Positions 1-11,510 of a DNA stretch of 64,000 bases are shown in pieces. The position numbers and the translations under genes were made by a program. The number at the start of each line of letters is the position of its first letter. The first letter of the stretch is position 1. The stretch covers positions 100,095,513-100,159,512 of the forward strand of contig OX457057.1 in assembly GCA_949752795.1 (NCBI GenBank), in the 5' to 3' direction. The stretch is from Hyperoodon ampullatus (lineage: Eukaryota > Chordata > Mammalia > Artiodactyla > Ziphiidae). The notes beneath the pieces are model-generated. The model saw nothing but the letters and a program-made list of their open reading frames with translations, made no database searches and was not told the origin of the DNA.

Positions 1-864
1 CCTGAAAGTCCAGGCGGGTGCTGAAGATATTAACAACATTTTCTCCATGTGCAACTATTCAATTCGAGAATCAGCCAGTGGGTTTAGGAGCAAGAATGAA
101 TCTGAGGTGTAGGAACCCCTACCTTACCACTTGGAGAAGCAGGATTTAGTGGTAGACCCCCTTCCCTGGCAACTCAGTGAGTCAGGACAGATTAAGTGTT
201 TCACAAAGGCCTAGACACCCATTGCCCAGCACAGAGCTTGGTCATTGGTAAAGGCCCAAGGATAGCTGAATGAGTGAATGAATCAACTAAACAGTTCCCT
301 TACCAAGACAAGAGTCTGGAAACTTTCCCAGCACCCTACAATCTCAGGAGACTCAGAGAGAACCCCAGTCCTTAGGGGAGACTTGAAAAAGAACTTCCTG
401 ACAGTGTAGAGTAAGAAACAGATGAAGGAAGGATGAGAGAGGGAATGCCAACTCCAAGAAAGGGATTCCTAAAGGTCAGGCCAGGGCCAGAGAACAGCCT
501 TTTCTAGAGACAGGATAATATCTACCATGTGGATCCTAAGGCGAGGAGAGAAACTGAACAAGAAAGAGTCAATCCAAGTGGGATGTAAGATTTTAGCACT
601 GGATTTTTAGCATATTTTTCTAGATGTTGAAGTATTGGGGAAAACAGGATGGCCCACCCTCCTCCTGCTTCTGCTCCCTGACCTGACCCCACCCCAAACC
701 TCAGGTACTTCTCACCAGGTTCTACAGGACCTAGCCTGGCACACAGTCCACACCAGTCACACCCATAGAACAATGCTTATCAGGACGTGGCTGTTTGCCA
801 GCTCCAGGTCCATATTTTTAAAACCCCTTCTCTTCTCAGAGCTTATGAAACCGTAGTAAAAGCT
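1..864. other. unassigned unique sequence
   Basis: No repeat, exon or RNA gene is recognised. The open frames here are short and lack coding features. The stretch leads into a MIR. Confidence 0.4.
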
Positions 865-1005
865 ACAATTCAGAGAGTGCTTGCTATGTGCCAGAAGCTG
901 GGCTATAGGCTCACATGGATTATCCCATTTTATTGTCAGAATAACCCAAAGGGATTGGTATATAATTCGCCCCATCTTACTTAGTTGACCCAGGTCACAT
1001 ATTTA
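865..1005 (-). repeat. MIR SINE fragment
   Basis: The stretch with tgctatgtgccagaagctgg, then attatcccatttt and the degraded gacccaggtcacat end, matches the reverse complement of the mammalian-wide MIR core and 3' part. It is old and diverged. Confidence 0.6.
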
Positions 1006-2454
1006 ATAAATGAAGGATACAGTATTGAGAGTCCTAAGGCACTGAAAAGATTGATATTCCCTTGAAATATAATGCAAAAGAAAAACTAAACTAGACCATA
1101 AAACAAATGTAAAGAAATTCACAAAATTCTTAGTTTCCCCGTGACTTTTTAAAATATAAATAATAATAATACTTCCTAAACTATTGAATAACCTACCAGA
1201 ATGCAAACCCCATTGTGTCTACTCCAAGCCTGATTTCTTAACCATATTGATAGGTGGACTTTGCTTTTTCCCAGTATCCAGTGCTTCCAGAGCCCCCAGG
1301 ACTTCCAAGAGACCCAAACTTTGTTTCTTCTCAGAGGACATCACAAAGTAGATGTTGCAAAAGCTTGGGGCTGGGTGGGATGGGGAGGGTGATTGAGGTT
1401 GTTTGAGTTCAAATCCTAAGAAAGAGATTACAGGAAATCTGCTGGCTCGCCAGCCACTTGGGCTTCTTATCTGAGCCAAAGTAATCACTTGCAGAAGGGC
1501 AAACCTATCCATCGCTGCAGCCAGTGTGGGAAGATGCTTTTCTTTATCTTCGCCAGGAGCAGAAGTGCTTTTGGCTTTGTAATCAGTTTCTGTGAAGGAA
1601 CTGCCACTCAGGCTTGTCTAGGATTTATGAACAACCTCCCTTCCTTGGGGTAGATAGGAAATGAGTTGAGTTGGACCTAAAAGACCCAGCCAGGGTGAAG
1701 AATCTAGGTGTGTGCTGGTACTGCCTTCCTCACTTTGGATGAGCTGGGTCCAGCACCGATCTGGGGACCAGATTTCGTAGAGTGATCCCTAACTGGGATG
1801 CACAAGTCCAAGGAAATCGGATGAGAGAGCTCAGGTTGACTGACATGGGTATGTCAAATCTGACAGACTTCATTCTTTCTACTGTATGTTAGGTAAGAGA
1901 CACTTTCTGTTGTGTCTGTCCTGTTCTCCCTCCACCAACACATACCCTTTTAAGAATTGCTCCAGTCACTCGGGAGGGGAACATTCCTGTGCCTATGCCT
2001 GTGGAATGCGACAGCTGAAGGGCCAGAGGGGGTGCTTAACCTCCACTGGGGCAATCACATTTCTCTTCTACAAACATGGACTTGAAGAACCGGAACACAG
2101 GTTGGTGGCTCTGGAGCTTAGACAGAAGACTGATGTCGAGGCAGGGGTGGCCATATTCTGCCCCGCACACAAGAGAGCAGAGGGGGCTTGTCTGCAGAAG
2201 AAAGAGAAGAAGGAAGCAAATGCACAGAAAGAGAGATGACGCCACACAGCGGGGCAGTAGTTGTCCCAGGCCCTGATGGCTTCCTAGCCCCTGGTTCCTG
2301 ACTCTAATGAAGCCCAAATTTATGCCCTGCCCTTGGGTCTAGGGTCATCTACACCCCATAGAGTCTCCTTCAGTTGGCTCCGCTGAGTTGGTTTCCACTA
2401 TTTGCGACCAAAAAAAAGGAGGCTTGAAAACCAATTAACATTATCATTCAGATT
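1006..2454. other. unassigned unique sequence
   Basis: No interspersed repeat is recognised. Open frames of 97 and 117 codons exist but have no recognisable domain, and they look like chance frames. Confidence 0.4.
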
Positions 2455-2575
2455 AAGCATCTACTAATGGTTATTGAATACCTATTATGTGGCAGGCATG
2501 GTTCCAGAAACATTGCCATGATTCATCTCACTTATCATCATCTTTATCAGCAACCTCACGAACATTAGTATCAGA
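2455..2575 (-). repeat. MIR/L2-type fragment
   Basis: The pattern ttgaatacctattatgtggc, then aggcatggttccagaaac and catctcacttatcatcatc, resembles antisense MIR/L2 3' sequence (size-order phrase 'tactatgtgccaggcact'). Confidence 0.5.
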
Positions 2576-3049
2576 AGTGTTTACAAAGAACCTACTTTCG
2601 TGTAACACTCGGCTAGACTGAAAGAGAGTGATACTAGCTAGGTCTATGTCCCCTGACAGTTTATTCTAGACAGGCATTCTGATGTGAAGGCAAATGTACA
2701 AGGCATTAAATTAAGACAGGAAGAGGCAATGAGATATTTGCCTCATTATCAGGTTAGGAAGAAGGATGGAGGCCAGAGTTAGGCAGGGCAGAGAAGGGGA
2801 CAGCTGTGGGCATTCTAGGTCGGGGGATGGAGGCTGAATCCCGGGGATGGAAAGTCAGGTTGAACAGGGAGATTCACCGAAAGGGATATAAAAGAGGCTG
2901 AAGGATTGTCACTTCTGGGGCCTGCTTCACTAATTGGCAGGTATCAGTGTGGTCTCTGAAATCAGGGAGAAAGGAGACAGGGGGAACATGGGAGACCAGA
3001 GGTAGATGGTGGGGTGCAAAGGCTGAGAGAAGATGGACCAAAAGAAATC

Positions 3050-3385
3050 TTCACTGTTGATATTGATCCACCTGGCATATCTCAATATGCAACCAGGATG
3101 CCAGAAGCAGCAGACAGGTGGCAGGAAAGAGATGCTGAAAGAGATAAACATTCAAAGGGAAAAGCGTTCAGTAGAGAGTGGAAGTGAAGGCAGGGAGAGA
3201 GCCAAAGGGAACTACAGGTATTGAGAAGAGGCAGAGGAAGACAAGTTAGACAACATAGAAGGGTCAGAGGCAGGGAGGGGCAAAGACTAAAACATAGAAA
3301 GAGACAAAGAAACGTCAAAACAGAATGATAGGGAGTCAGAGACAGATAGGACAGAGGTAGTACAGAAAGGGAAGGCTCTTTGTCA
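3050..3385. repeat. purine-rich tract
   Basis: About 330 bases of the plus strand are strongly enriched in A and G (gaaagagat, gggagagagcc, agaaagagacaaagaaac). There is no clear tandem unit. It may be a decayed (GA)n-type tract. Confidence 0.5.
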
Positions 3386-3796
3386 GTCCAAGCTTTGGAG
3401 AGGGAGAGTAGGAGGCCAGCAGAACCCTTAAGGAAGGAGGCTCTCCTATCCCGCCCACTTTTGCCCTGGAGGACACTTCCATTCTCTTAATCTTTCTGGC
3501 TGGAAACCTTAAGAGCTGCTTCTCTCCTCCATTCTATATATGGATAGCCGAGCCCTGTACTTTGTCATTCTTTCTTCCAAATGTCTGACACTCTCAACCC
3601 CTCTCCATCCTCACATCCCCCTGGATGACTGACACTAGAGGTCCTCCCTGCCTCCAGACTCTTGACATGGTCTTTATCGGGGTCCTAATAACAATCAACT
3701 CTCCCATTTACCTACTGCTTTACAAAGAACGTACAAGATGACCTCTGATCTTCCCAGTTGCTCCATGAGTTAACATTGTTATACCCATTTGACAAA
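3386..3796. other. mostly unique sequence
   Basis: Unrecognised sequence. The right end (about 3690-3796, taacattgttatacccattt) looks like a heavily decayed antisense MIR, but this is weak. Confidence 0.3.
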
Positions 3797-4054
3797 TCTA
3801 TTCATTCATTAAGCCAATATTTCTTGAGAACTATTCCCGGTCCCATGCTCAGTGCTAGGGATTCAGCACTGACCGTGACAGGTACAACCCTTGTCCTCCT
3901 GGACCTGTAGATATTAGACAACTAATTACAGCAGTGACAAGTGCCACAGGGGAGAAGTAGAGGGTTCTATAAAATAAAGTATGACAGAGGGTCTGACTTA
4001 GAGTATCAGAGAAGTAGCATTTCAGCTGAGCTCTGAAGAAGGGGGAAGCTAAAA
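3797..4054 (-). repeat. L2 LINE 3' fragment
   Basis: Starts ttcattcattaagccaatat, continues with tgctcagtgctagggattcagcactgaccg and tgtcctcctggacctgtag, then the gtgacaagtgccacaggggagaa phrase. This is the order of the reverse-complemented L2 3' region. Highly diverged. Confidence 0.7.
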
Positions 4055-4165
4055 TTTGGAGAGGTTATTAGACTTGCCTAGGGTCTAGAAGCTACAGATC
4101 TGGGCTCAGAACTGTCATCTTCTGACTGTGAGTGCAGTGGTCTGGCCTCTATGCCACTATGCCCT
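4055..4165 (-). repeat. MIR SINE fragment
   Basis: ggagaggttattagacttgc, then ctgggctcagaactgtcatc and gcctctatgccactatgcc, follows the antisense MIR core (aggttaagtaacttgcccaa). Confidence 0.55.
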
Positions 4166-4387
4166 TGGGTAGGGCATCTTTCTAAGAATGGATATACAGA
4201 GGTGGGCATGACTCTCTTGCCTTTGGGGGAAATGCCCCTGTTCCAGAATCTCAGTGCCTCTCTCTGGGCCTCTCTCATCAACCCAAACTCCTCTGCCTAG
4301 ATCCTCAGGCCTCCATACTCCAGCCACACCCCATTCATTCACCTTTCTCCCCCAGCATTCTTCAGTACATGCCCTGGACACTAGTAA

Positions 4388-4460
4388 AGCCTTTCTCTAG
4401 CCCTGGGATTATAACAACAAATTTCCATTTAAACGACTCTGCTGTTCCCCTCTCTATCTT
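4388..4460 (+). repeat. diverged direct repeat, copy 1
   Basis: The segment with tctagccctgggattataac ... tttccat ... acgactctgctg is clearly related to a second copy about 1 kb downstream (5419-5495) in the same orientation. I do not recognise the family. It may be an uncatalogued interspersed repeat or a local duplication. Confidence 0.5.
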
Positions 4461-4486
4461 CTTCCAGGACATGGGGCATTCTTGAA

Positions 4487-4545
4487 TTCATTTGTGTATT
4501 TATTCCTTCACTCAATACTCTTAAGCCTCTGCTATATGCCAAGTG
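4487..4545 (-). repeat. L2 fragment
   Basis: ttcatttgtgtatttattcc followed by ctctgctatatgccaagtg resembles the 3' end of L2 in antisense. Confidence 0.45.
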
Positions 4546-4654
4546 TACATCCTGCTCTTGCCATTTCTCCTCCTTGAATTTTCATTCTCTTTGCTTTTCA
4601 TTAATCTAAATCCTACTTACCTTGAGTCTGTCTCCTTTAAATCCTTGACACAAT

Positions 4655-4765
4655 ATAATGAAAGGAGTAAGGAACTCAAAATCATAACACTGGTGTTCAA
4701 ATCAACTTATGGCTTAAATTTCCTCAACCTCAGCTGCCCCATCTTTAAAATGGTGAAATAATGAT
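4655..4765 (+). repeat. MIR SINE fragment
   Basis: tttcctcaacctcagctgcc followed by ccatctttaaaatggtgaaa matches the MIR phrase 'cctcagtttcc(c)atctgtaaaatgg'. Confidence 0.6.
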
Positions 4766-4879
4766 TGCCCACAACAGAAATGTCAGCATAAGAATCAGAA
4801 TACCAAAGTAAGGTAAGCTTTGTATAAAAAGCACTTTGTAAATTGCTGTCCAGTTTAAGGAATTCATTGATTAATTGAC

Positions 4880-5085
4880 TCCTAGCTCAGCTGGAATCCT
4901 CTCTTCTTCACAGTCCTGTTTTGCACACTCAACATCGAGCCCTTATGTCCTCTCAACTTCAGTCATTGGCTTAGTCTTCTCTCCTCAACTGATTGCAAGC
5001 AGCTCGAGAGGTGGAGACACGTCACACACTTTCACGTCGCCCATGGTGTCTAGGCAAGTGCTGGGCAGTTAGTAAACACTCTCCG
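4880..5085 (+). repeat. L2 3' end fragment
   Basis: The order of phrases, ending ggtgtctaggcaagtgctgg and gcagttagtaaacactc, fits the sense L2 3' terminus ('cctggcacatagtaggcgctcaataaa'). Confidence 0.45.
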
Positions 5086-6379
5086 GGTTTGTTGATGGAG
5101 CTCTCCTGAAGTGTAAGCACAATGGCCAGGGAGGGTTTGCCCCAGTCTCACAGAAAGGGGAGGAGACAGGCAGAAGACCTCACACTTGACCTCTGGTCAG
5201 CAGCTACCCAGAGCTGATACCTACGAGGCCATCAGAGAGACGGGCAGCCCAGTGCTTTATGCCATCTGACCTCAGGCTACCCAGGCCCCACAGCAGCCAG
5301 GGGACCCAGTGCCCCCTCACCTTAGAAATAAGAACCACCAGCCAATAGATTGATTTGGGGCTGTAGTTTGTTTTTCCAGCAATTGCTGGTGTTCCTGTTC
5401 TCTTTGTCAGCCTAGCTGAGGCTTTTCTATAGCCCTCAGGTTATAGCAGTAAATGTCCATGAGCCATGACAGACGACTCTGCTGCCCCCGCTCCCTCCTC
5501 CGGACCCCACCTCCTTGTTCTGAAGTCTCCCTCTCAGAGGTAGCTCGAGGGCCTTCCCTTTATGTGACAGGAGCAGATACTGGCATTTCCAGTCCCCCAA
5601 AGCGGGTATCACTCCAGAACAGGCTGACTGTGACCTGGAGGGGGAGAGAGGCTGGGGTGGGAGAAAGATGATGAGAAGAGGAAGATGAGAGCTGGCTTGC
5701 AGTGTGGGCCAGCCTTCCCCAGGTAAAGTCACTGCTGACACTGGTGAGAGCACAAGAGCCAGAAGAGGCAATTTGAATAATAAGAAGCTGATGGGCAGAG
5801 GGGAAAAAGAGGAAGAGGCAAAAGATGTTCATTAGTTGCATTGATTCAAGGAGAGAGACAAGTGATTAAATAATTTGCCCCCGAGGAAGAGGTTCCTGCT
5901 CCTGCTTTCCTTCCTTGGCAGGAAGCAGAGATCATTTCTTAGCCCAGTAGCTCTGCCTTGCTCCATCTGAGCTGGGGTTCATAAGAGGGGAGAGGGGTGT
6001 CGAGGAGTGGGGCTCTACAGCCAACTCTCAGCGGTGTGAGCTAATGGAGGGGAACAGGCCAGAGTGGAGGGTCCTGCTGACGGTCTCTCTCTCTCTTGGC
6101 TTTGGAATTTATACATGGAGCTCAGCTATGCTCAGCTTGGTTAGGTCGCATTCTTTGAGCCCAGGCCAGGAGACTGAGGAGGGGCTGCGGGGGCAGGAAG
6201 GCGGGAGGGGACAGGTAGAAGCTGACGTGGGCTGGAAAATGGCATATCTTCACAGTGAGTGGTCTTCATTCTCAGAGTCAGAAGTCATTTGTGACAATGT
6301 ACAAAAGGGAAAGAAGATAGCCTTTGTGTTGTGCCTGCTATGTGTTATGCTTTCAGTTTGACTAACTTCTTGCACCCCT
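5086..6379. other. mostly unique sequence containing direct-repeat copy 2
   Basis: Contains the second copy of the 4388-4460 repeat at about 5419-5495 (tatagccctcaggttatag ... tgtccat ... acgactctgctg). Otherwise nothing is recognised. The 105-codon frame at 6044-6361 has no domain that I know. Confidence 0.4.
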
Positions 6380-6610
6380 GACACCTGCCAGGCACAGAAG
6401 TGCAGAATAAGGAAGACACAGTCCCTCAAGCATACATCAGTTTAGATGGGGAGACATACTGTCGAGTCATTTCCATATGATATGGTAAAGGCTAAGACTG
6501 GGGGATGTACCAGGGCTGAGAGCAGTGCTGAGAGTTTCTGGAAGGTTTCCCAGAGAAAGAAGGTGGGCCCTGTAGCCTAGTCCTGGAGCTGACCCCATTA
6601 GTCTAAATTG
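6380..6610 (-). repeat. L2-like fragment
   Basis: Phrases such as cacagtccctcaagcataca, gggctgagagcagtgctgag and tttcccagagaaagaaggtg follow the antisense L2 body in order. Strongly decayed. Confidence 0.4.
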
Positions 6611-8284
6611 GTTCAGAAGGTGCCCCTAGGTCTGCTGCTCTAGATGCTCTAGCCCTCGCTCCTTTTGCCAGTTCACAAATCTCCCAGATTTTACCATTCT
6701 CCCTCCTGATCCCTGCAGAGGGTGAGGAAACCTCACACCCCAGGCCCTACCTGCTGGAACAAGGTGTACTCCAGGAACTTGACAGGAGAACATCAGGATC
6801 CTAATTCGAGCCATCCCTCACAAAGATTTCCACAATGGGACTTTGCCCTGCCAAACTTATTACCACGTTTTGGCAGGTAGAAGGCAACTCTTGAAAGCAT
6901 TCTCTTTCAATGCACTATTTAAGATATATATTCTTAGGATAAAGTACAAACTCAGACTGGGGAGACAAGAAGGTCCAGCTGCCCCTGAGCTGCTCCTGCC
7001 CTCAGCAAAGTAGAAGGAGACCTCCTCCCCACCTTTTCTCCTCCCACATCCTTCTCTCATACTTGGCCGGGTACATCCACTGCCTTTTCAACCAAGGATT
7101 TAGTAGCAGCTAATTCAAAGAGTATGAGCAGACCTTTTCTCTTATAAGAAGTATCTCAAAGAGAACTGAAAATCAGGAACTCCCAAGGGGGCTGAAGGGG
7201 AGGTTAGGAGGTTGTATCATTTTCCCAAATTTCTAAGAACGACTGAATGTCCTCACTTGTCCGGTCATGTGATTCCAGCTCCTGCTTCCCAGGTAAGCTT
7301 TGCACCTGCAGGGTCTCTCACCAGTTCCTGGAGAGCTTTGCCTTGGCTCTGCTTCCCCTCTCCATGGCAACACACCTGAAGGGAAAACCTCAAATATCTG
7401 GGATGGAGAGACCCCCTTCTTCCCTCTCACCTGAGCAATATCAACTTTCTGTCCTGCTTTTTACACCCAACTTCCTGGACTGAGCCAGGCTGCATTCTCC
7501 ATTTGCTCAGATGAAGCATATGGTTTGACTGCTCCCTCCACCGTACCCCCTCCCCCCAACATACACACCATACACACACATAGCAGGGTCGCTGGAAGGC
7601 AGCCCAACAAGTGGATCAAATTTAGCCAACTTCAGCAAATTTTAAACACTCGTAGTCTCTTTCTTCCCAATAGTTGTAGCCAAAGGTGCCAATGGCCAAC
7701 TCAGCAGCACAGCATTTCCCAAAGTAACTACTTTACACATGTGCACATACCTATATTCACAGAATCCTTCCTTGATCTGAGCTGGGGTTACAAAAGGAAA
7801 GGGGGCATGCTGAGTGTGGCCAGCATGGGCATGGCCATGGCCATGGTTTGGAGTAGAGTGAGGGGCTGACCCATACAGAGGGCTTTCTTACACCCATTTA
7901 CTCTCTTTCTTGGCTGAAAACAATTTGAAATATCTGTCACTTTCTAGAGTTGAGATCCAAGTGCTAAGAGTTGGGGAGCATTGCAAGGTCTCCTTTCCCT
8001 TAACATTAACTTTCTGTAGGAATTGAAGCTTGCAAGCGACCTGAGACACCACCTAAGCCAAAACCCTGAAGTGCAAAGGTGGAAGTAACTTAACAAGGTC
8101 AAAGTTATTGTAGAACCTAAAGCAGACCCCAGGTCACCTGGCTCCCAGAACCAGGTCTTTGAACCGTCACACAGCCGTTGGTTCTTCCCAAATCAGGTGC
8201 AGGAGGGAGGAAAAGAAAGATAAATACTGACAGATGGACACATTAACAATAATGGGCAGGAGAGCTCTTTGGGGCAGCTATATT
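6611..8284. other. unassigned unique sequence
   Basis: No repeat or exon is recognised. There is a short (ggccat)n-like run at about 7830-7850. Confidence 0.4.
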
Positions 8285-8450
8285 GCAGAAATGCATCAGA
8301 AAGCATTTACTGATCAGCTACTACGTGCTTAATGTTTTTCAAGGCACCGTGGAGAGTGCAGAAGAGGCGTAAAGCAGGGAAGCCCCTAATACAGTGCCCT
8401 GTCCAGAGTCACATCATAGGTGCTCATTAAAGATTTGTTGCGTCGCATTG
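8285..8450. repeat. L2/MIR3-like debris
   Basis: aaagcatttactgatcagct and acgtgcttaatgtttttcaa resemble antisense L2. taggtgctcattaaagattt resembles a sense L2/MIR3 tail. These are two small decayed pieces in opposite orientation. Confidence 0.4.
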
Positions 8451-8457
8451 AGCCCTC

Positions 8458-8677
8458 ATAATAATAACCAATATTTATTGTTTACTGTGTGCCAGGGACC
8501 CTGTTCTAAGACCCATACCTGCATTTACCTCATTCCTTCCTCACCACAACTTTAGAGTAGGTATTTCCACCTACCATTTTTCAGATGATGAAACTGAAAT
8601 GCAGAGAGGTTAAGCCCAAGGTCATATACCTGGTAAATGGTAGTAGGATTGTGCATTCAGCCACCAGATTATAGAAG
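8458..8677 (-). repeat. MIR SINE
   Basis: Nearly full-length antisense MIR: tttactgtgtgccagggacc, gttctaagacccatacctgc, tttcagatgatgaaactgaa, gcagagaggttaagcccaag, then a decayed head. Confidence 0.8.
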
Positions 8678-8681
8678 GCAC

Positions 8682-8836
8682 GAGACATCTACATTCTACG
8701 TCCAACTGTGGCACTTAGAAGCTGTGTAACTTGAGATCAGTCAGCAAGTTGCTTTACCTCTCTGAACCTCATTGGAAAAATGGCTAGAACACTGACTCCC
8801 TCATGCCACTGCTGTGAGGATTAATCAGCTCTTGCC
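8682..8836 (+). repeat. MIR SINE
   Basis: Sense MIR: gtggcacttagaagctgtgt, ttgctttacctctctgaacc, then gtgaggattaatcagc. It lies back-to-back with the antisense MIR just upstream. Confidence 0.7.
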
Positions 8837-8916
8837 TACCAGAACCACGAACACTCACCTTCCACGCGTGTAACATGCTTTCTCCCCTCAGGGAGCTCAG
8901 TAGAGGGAAGAAGAAC

Positions 8917-8918
<2 letters not shown>

Positions 8919-8958
<40 letters not shown>
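8919..8958. repeat. (CA)20 microsatellite
   Basis: An uninterrupted dinucleotide run of about 40 bases. It sits between two MIR fragments and is probably length-polymorphic. Confidence 0.97.
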
Positions 8959-8960
<2 letters not shown>

Positions 8961-8975
8961 AACCAAAAACAAAGA

Positions 8976-9112
8976 GTGCCTCGACTTCCTCACTGTCATG
9001 ACCTCCTTCATAAGGCTATTGTAAGGACAGACTGTGTTCATACAAAAGAGCACTTAGCAGAGAACTTGGCACAAAGTAAGTGCTTAGTAAATCTTAACTA
9101 TTATCATGATTA
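8976..9112 (+). repeat. MIR SINE 3' fragment
   Basis: aaggctattgtaaggacaga, then agcacttagcagagaacttg, gcacaaagtaagtgcttagt and aaatcttaactattatc match the 3' part of MIR. Confidence 0.7.
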
Positions 9113-9141
9113 TTGTCACTATATCATCGCCATTATTATTA

Positions 9142-9601
9142 CAATAAGTCCCCTACATCCGAACCTTCAAGTTGCAAACTTTCAAAGATGCGAACATGAG
9201 TTCCGTCAAGGTCAGGCGTGAGTGAAATTGCAGGTTGCCCTCCGTCTCCTATAGCTGATAATCCTTCAGCTCTCCCATCTCCCACCTCCTCTCCCTCCTC
9301 CAGTCAGTAACTCTTCTTGCCTGTTCACTCGATACCAGTCCCCGTATGCCAGCTGCTGTACTGTACTACTGTACTTTTCAAGGTACTGTACTGTAAGATT
9401 AAAAATGTTTTCTTTATTTTTTGTTTGTTGGATTTTTATGTATTATTTGTGTGAAAAGTATTATAAACCTATTACAATACAGTACTATATAGCCAACTGT
9501 GTTAGTTGGGTACCTAGGCTAACTTTGTTGGACTTACAAACAAATTGGACTTAAGAACGCACTCTTGGAACAGAACTTGTTCGTATGTTGGGGACTTACT
9601 G
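9142..9601. mobile_element. complete Tigger/pogo-like nonautonomous DNA transposon (460 bp)
   Basis: Terminal inverted repeats are visible: the left end reads caataagtcccctacatccg and the right end, reverse-complemented, reads cagtaagtccccaacatacg. The element is flanked by TA at 9140-9141 and 9602-9603, the target duplication expected for Tc1/mariner/pogo elements. Inside are inverted arms around tgtactactgtacttttcaa and a T/A-rich centre, with no transposase frame. Such elements depend on a Tigger-type transposase supplied elsewhere. The exact subfamily name is not certain. The 141-codon frame starting at 9565 crosses the right end by chance. Confidence 0.85.
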
Positions 9602-9603
9602 TA

Positions 9604-10199
9604 CAGGTTATAGAAATTTACTACCACTGGACTTCAGAAAACTGGGATGCAGTGTTGGAAAAAGCTTTTCAAAGGGTCCAGGCTGGGCTGCCGATGATGG
9701 CTGAGATTTATGAGGCCACTGAGAAAGATAGTATTGCTACTTCAGACTCACAGAAGCCAGAGAAACAGGATTCCAGCCTCCTAGTGGCAGCAGGAGCATA
9801 TGTGCAGGCCTTGAGGAACACGCACTGCTTCCCCCTCAAATGTGGGTGGTGGGATAATAGCAAAAGTCCTTCTCAGTGGCCTGGCTTTGAAATCACCAGC
9901 CCTGGGAAGTGTCTGGCCTTCCTGGAAGGCATCAAATCAACTGGTCCTATGCTTATAAAGAACTTAGAAAGTTGCTTCCCAGGAGCCTAGCAGGGCCACC
10001 CACTGCTGCACCTCTGAAAGGGGTATCTTTTCCCAAGGAGCCCCCAGATAGGTCCTCAGCGGCACTTTCTAACCCTCCTCCATCTCCCCAGAGCCCGAGC
10101 CAAGCCGGCAGCCGTTGCTGGTTAGACGTGGGATTTGTGTGCTGTTTACAGTGCTGCCTTATTATTCTTGAACCTGAAAGCTTTACTGGGTATTAAATT
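9604..10199. other. unassigned unique sequence
   Basis: No repeat is recognised. It holds two overlapping open frames of 141 and 95 codons without known motifs, and a proline/serine-rich stretch encoded by a C-rich segment. It merges into the candidate regulatory block. Confidence 0.35.
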
Positions 10200-10820
10200 C
10201 CAGCATCGGGCTGCTGTTTGTGCTCCCAAGTGAAGGATGGAGAAAGAGAGCTTTAATGCTCTGTAAAAAGTAGGGCCTGAATCATTTATGAACAGGCATC
10301 ACAGAAGCCCAGAGCCAGTGTTAGGACAAGGGCTGCTTCCAGAAGGAAAATGTTTGTTGTGGAAGGTCCAGCTCTGCCCTCAGCCCAGCAATCCATAAGC
10401 CCTTGTTAGCAGGATCACATGAATCGTTCCCTTCATCATTAAAGGACATCCCGGCAGCTGGGTATATTGTGCGGGGAGGCTGCTCACTGTATTAGGACAA
10501 AGCCAGAGCAGACAATTATCTCTCTGTGATGAGAGAGAAGCTCTGTCCTGGCTGCTATGGCTTATTTAGCTTTAGCTTTGTTTTTACTGGAATGTTTTTA
10601 AAGGTGCATGTGACTCTCCTGGGGCTGGCTAACCAGGCATTGGGGGAAGTCTGCCGGCAGGTGGGCTGTTTCAAATGAACAACCCAGGTGGATTGTGGAT
10701 TTCAGCCACTTTTTCCAATCTGAACGCCAGGTGGGGGAATGTGCAGATCAAGAGTCAAAGAGCTCCTATGATTTATTTTTTTTTCTTGGCGCTACTAGCT
10801 CAACCCCTTAATTAGTAAGG
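10200..10820. promoter_or_regulatory. candidate conserved noncoding regulatory block
   Basis: A repeat-free stretch with clustered transcription-factor-like words: three CAGGTG E-boxes within 76 bases (10658-10663, 10685-10690, 10728-10733), a GATA-type TTATCT (10516-10521) and a homeodomain-type TAATTA (10809-10814). CAGGTG is the core bound by ZEB/SNAI repressors and E-proteins. Conservation cannot be seen from one genome, so the regulatory role is inference. Confidence 0.35.
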
Positions 10821-11237
10821 TTATAATCAGAAAACAGAATATTTCGTTTTAGAATCATGGAATCATAGTGCTGAAAAGAATAGGAGAAAAACAGAACAAG
10901 ACAGAATACCATGAGCATCTGGGGGCAGGTCCTTCTCTGCCCAAACTACCCCATTCCCTTCTTCATCCTCCAGCCCCTTTATAGGCTGCAAAATACAATG
11001 CAACTCTCAGTCCTTTTCATGGCTTAAAGGACATTATAATTTCCAGCTACCGTGGGCTAACTGCCCACTTCGTATGCATGTGTTTGTGGTGACTGAGACC
11101 CTGAAGTACAGGAAGGGACAGGGCTACGCCCAGAGAGGTCTTGGTAGTGCTGGTCTAGAACTTGGGCCGATGCCTTACTGGTCCCTCAGCACCTCTCTGA
11201 GCAATACTGCAAACCCAAGCAGGACTGAGAAGTCTGG

Positions 11238-11345
11238 TCTCAGGGCACTGGACAGGACTCTTTCCACATCTGAGAAAATGGGGTGATCTCCCTGTTCTGC
11301 TGACCTCACAGAGCTGTTGGGAAGCTCACAGAGGTAGTGTTGGTG
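11238..11345 (+). repeat. MIR-like fragment
   Basis: ctctttccacatctgagaaa, then atggggtgatctcc and gagctgttgggaagctcaca, follows the MIR 3' half. Confidence 0.5.
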
Positions 11346-11404
11346 ATGGACCCTTACATTCCCCAAAAACAAGGGTATCACTCGTGCTCTGGCCACATCA
11401 CCAA

Positions 11405-11510
11405 CAAACTGCAGGACTTGGAGTAACTTCATCTTCCTGCCCTTCAGTTTCCTCAGCCTCAATATGAAAGAGTTGATGATTCCTAAGATGTCCCCAAACC
11501 TGTGATTCTG
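11405..11510 (+). repeat. MIR3/THER-like fragment
   Basis: gcccttcagtttcctcagcc, then gaaagagttgatgattccta and agatgtccccaaacctgtga, resembles the MIR-family phrase 'tttcctcatctgtaaaatgaggg ttggactaga'. Confidence 0.45.

Noticed and set aside
8919..8958. Regular repeats as a CRISPR-like array (CA tracts and tandem units)
   Set aside because: Simple microsatellites without spacers, in a mammalian genome.
9565..9990. 141-codon open frame
   Set aside because: Its start is inside the Tigger-like element's right end and the rest shows no recognised protein motif.
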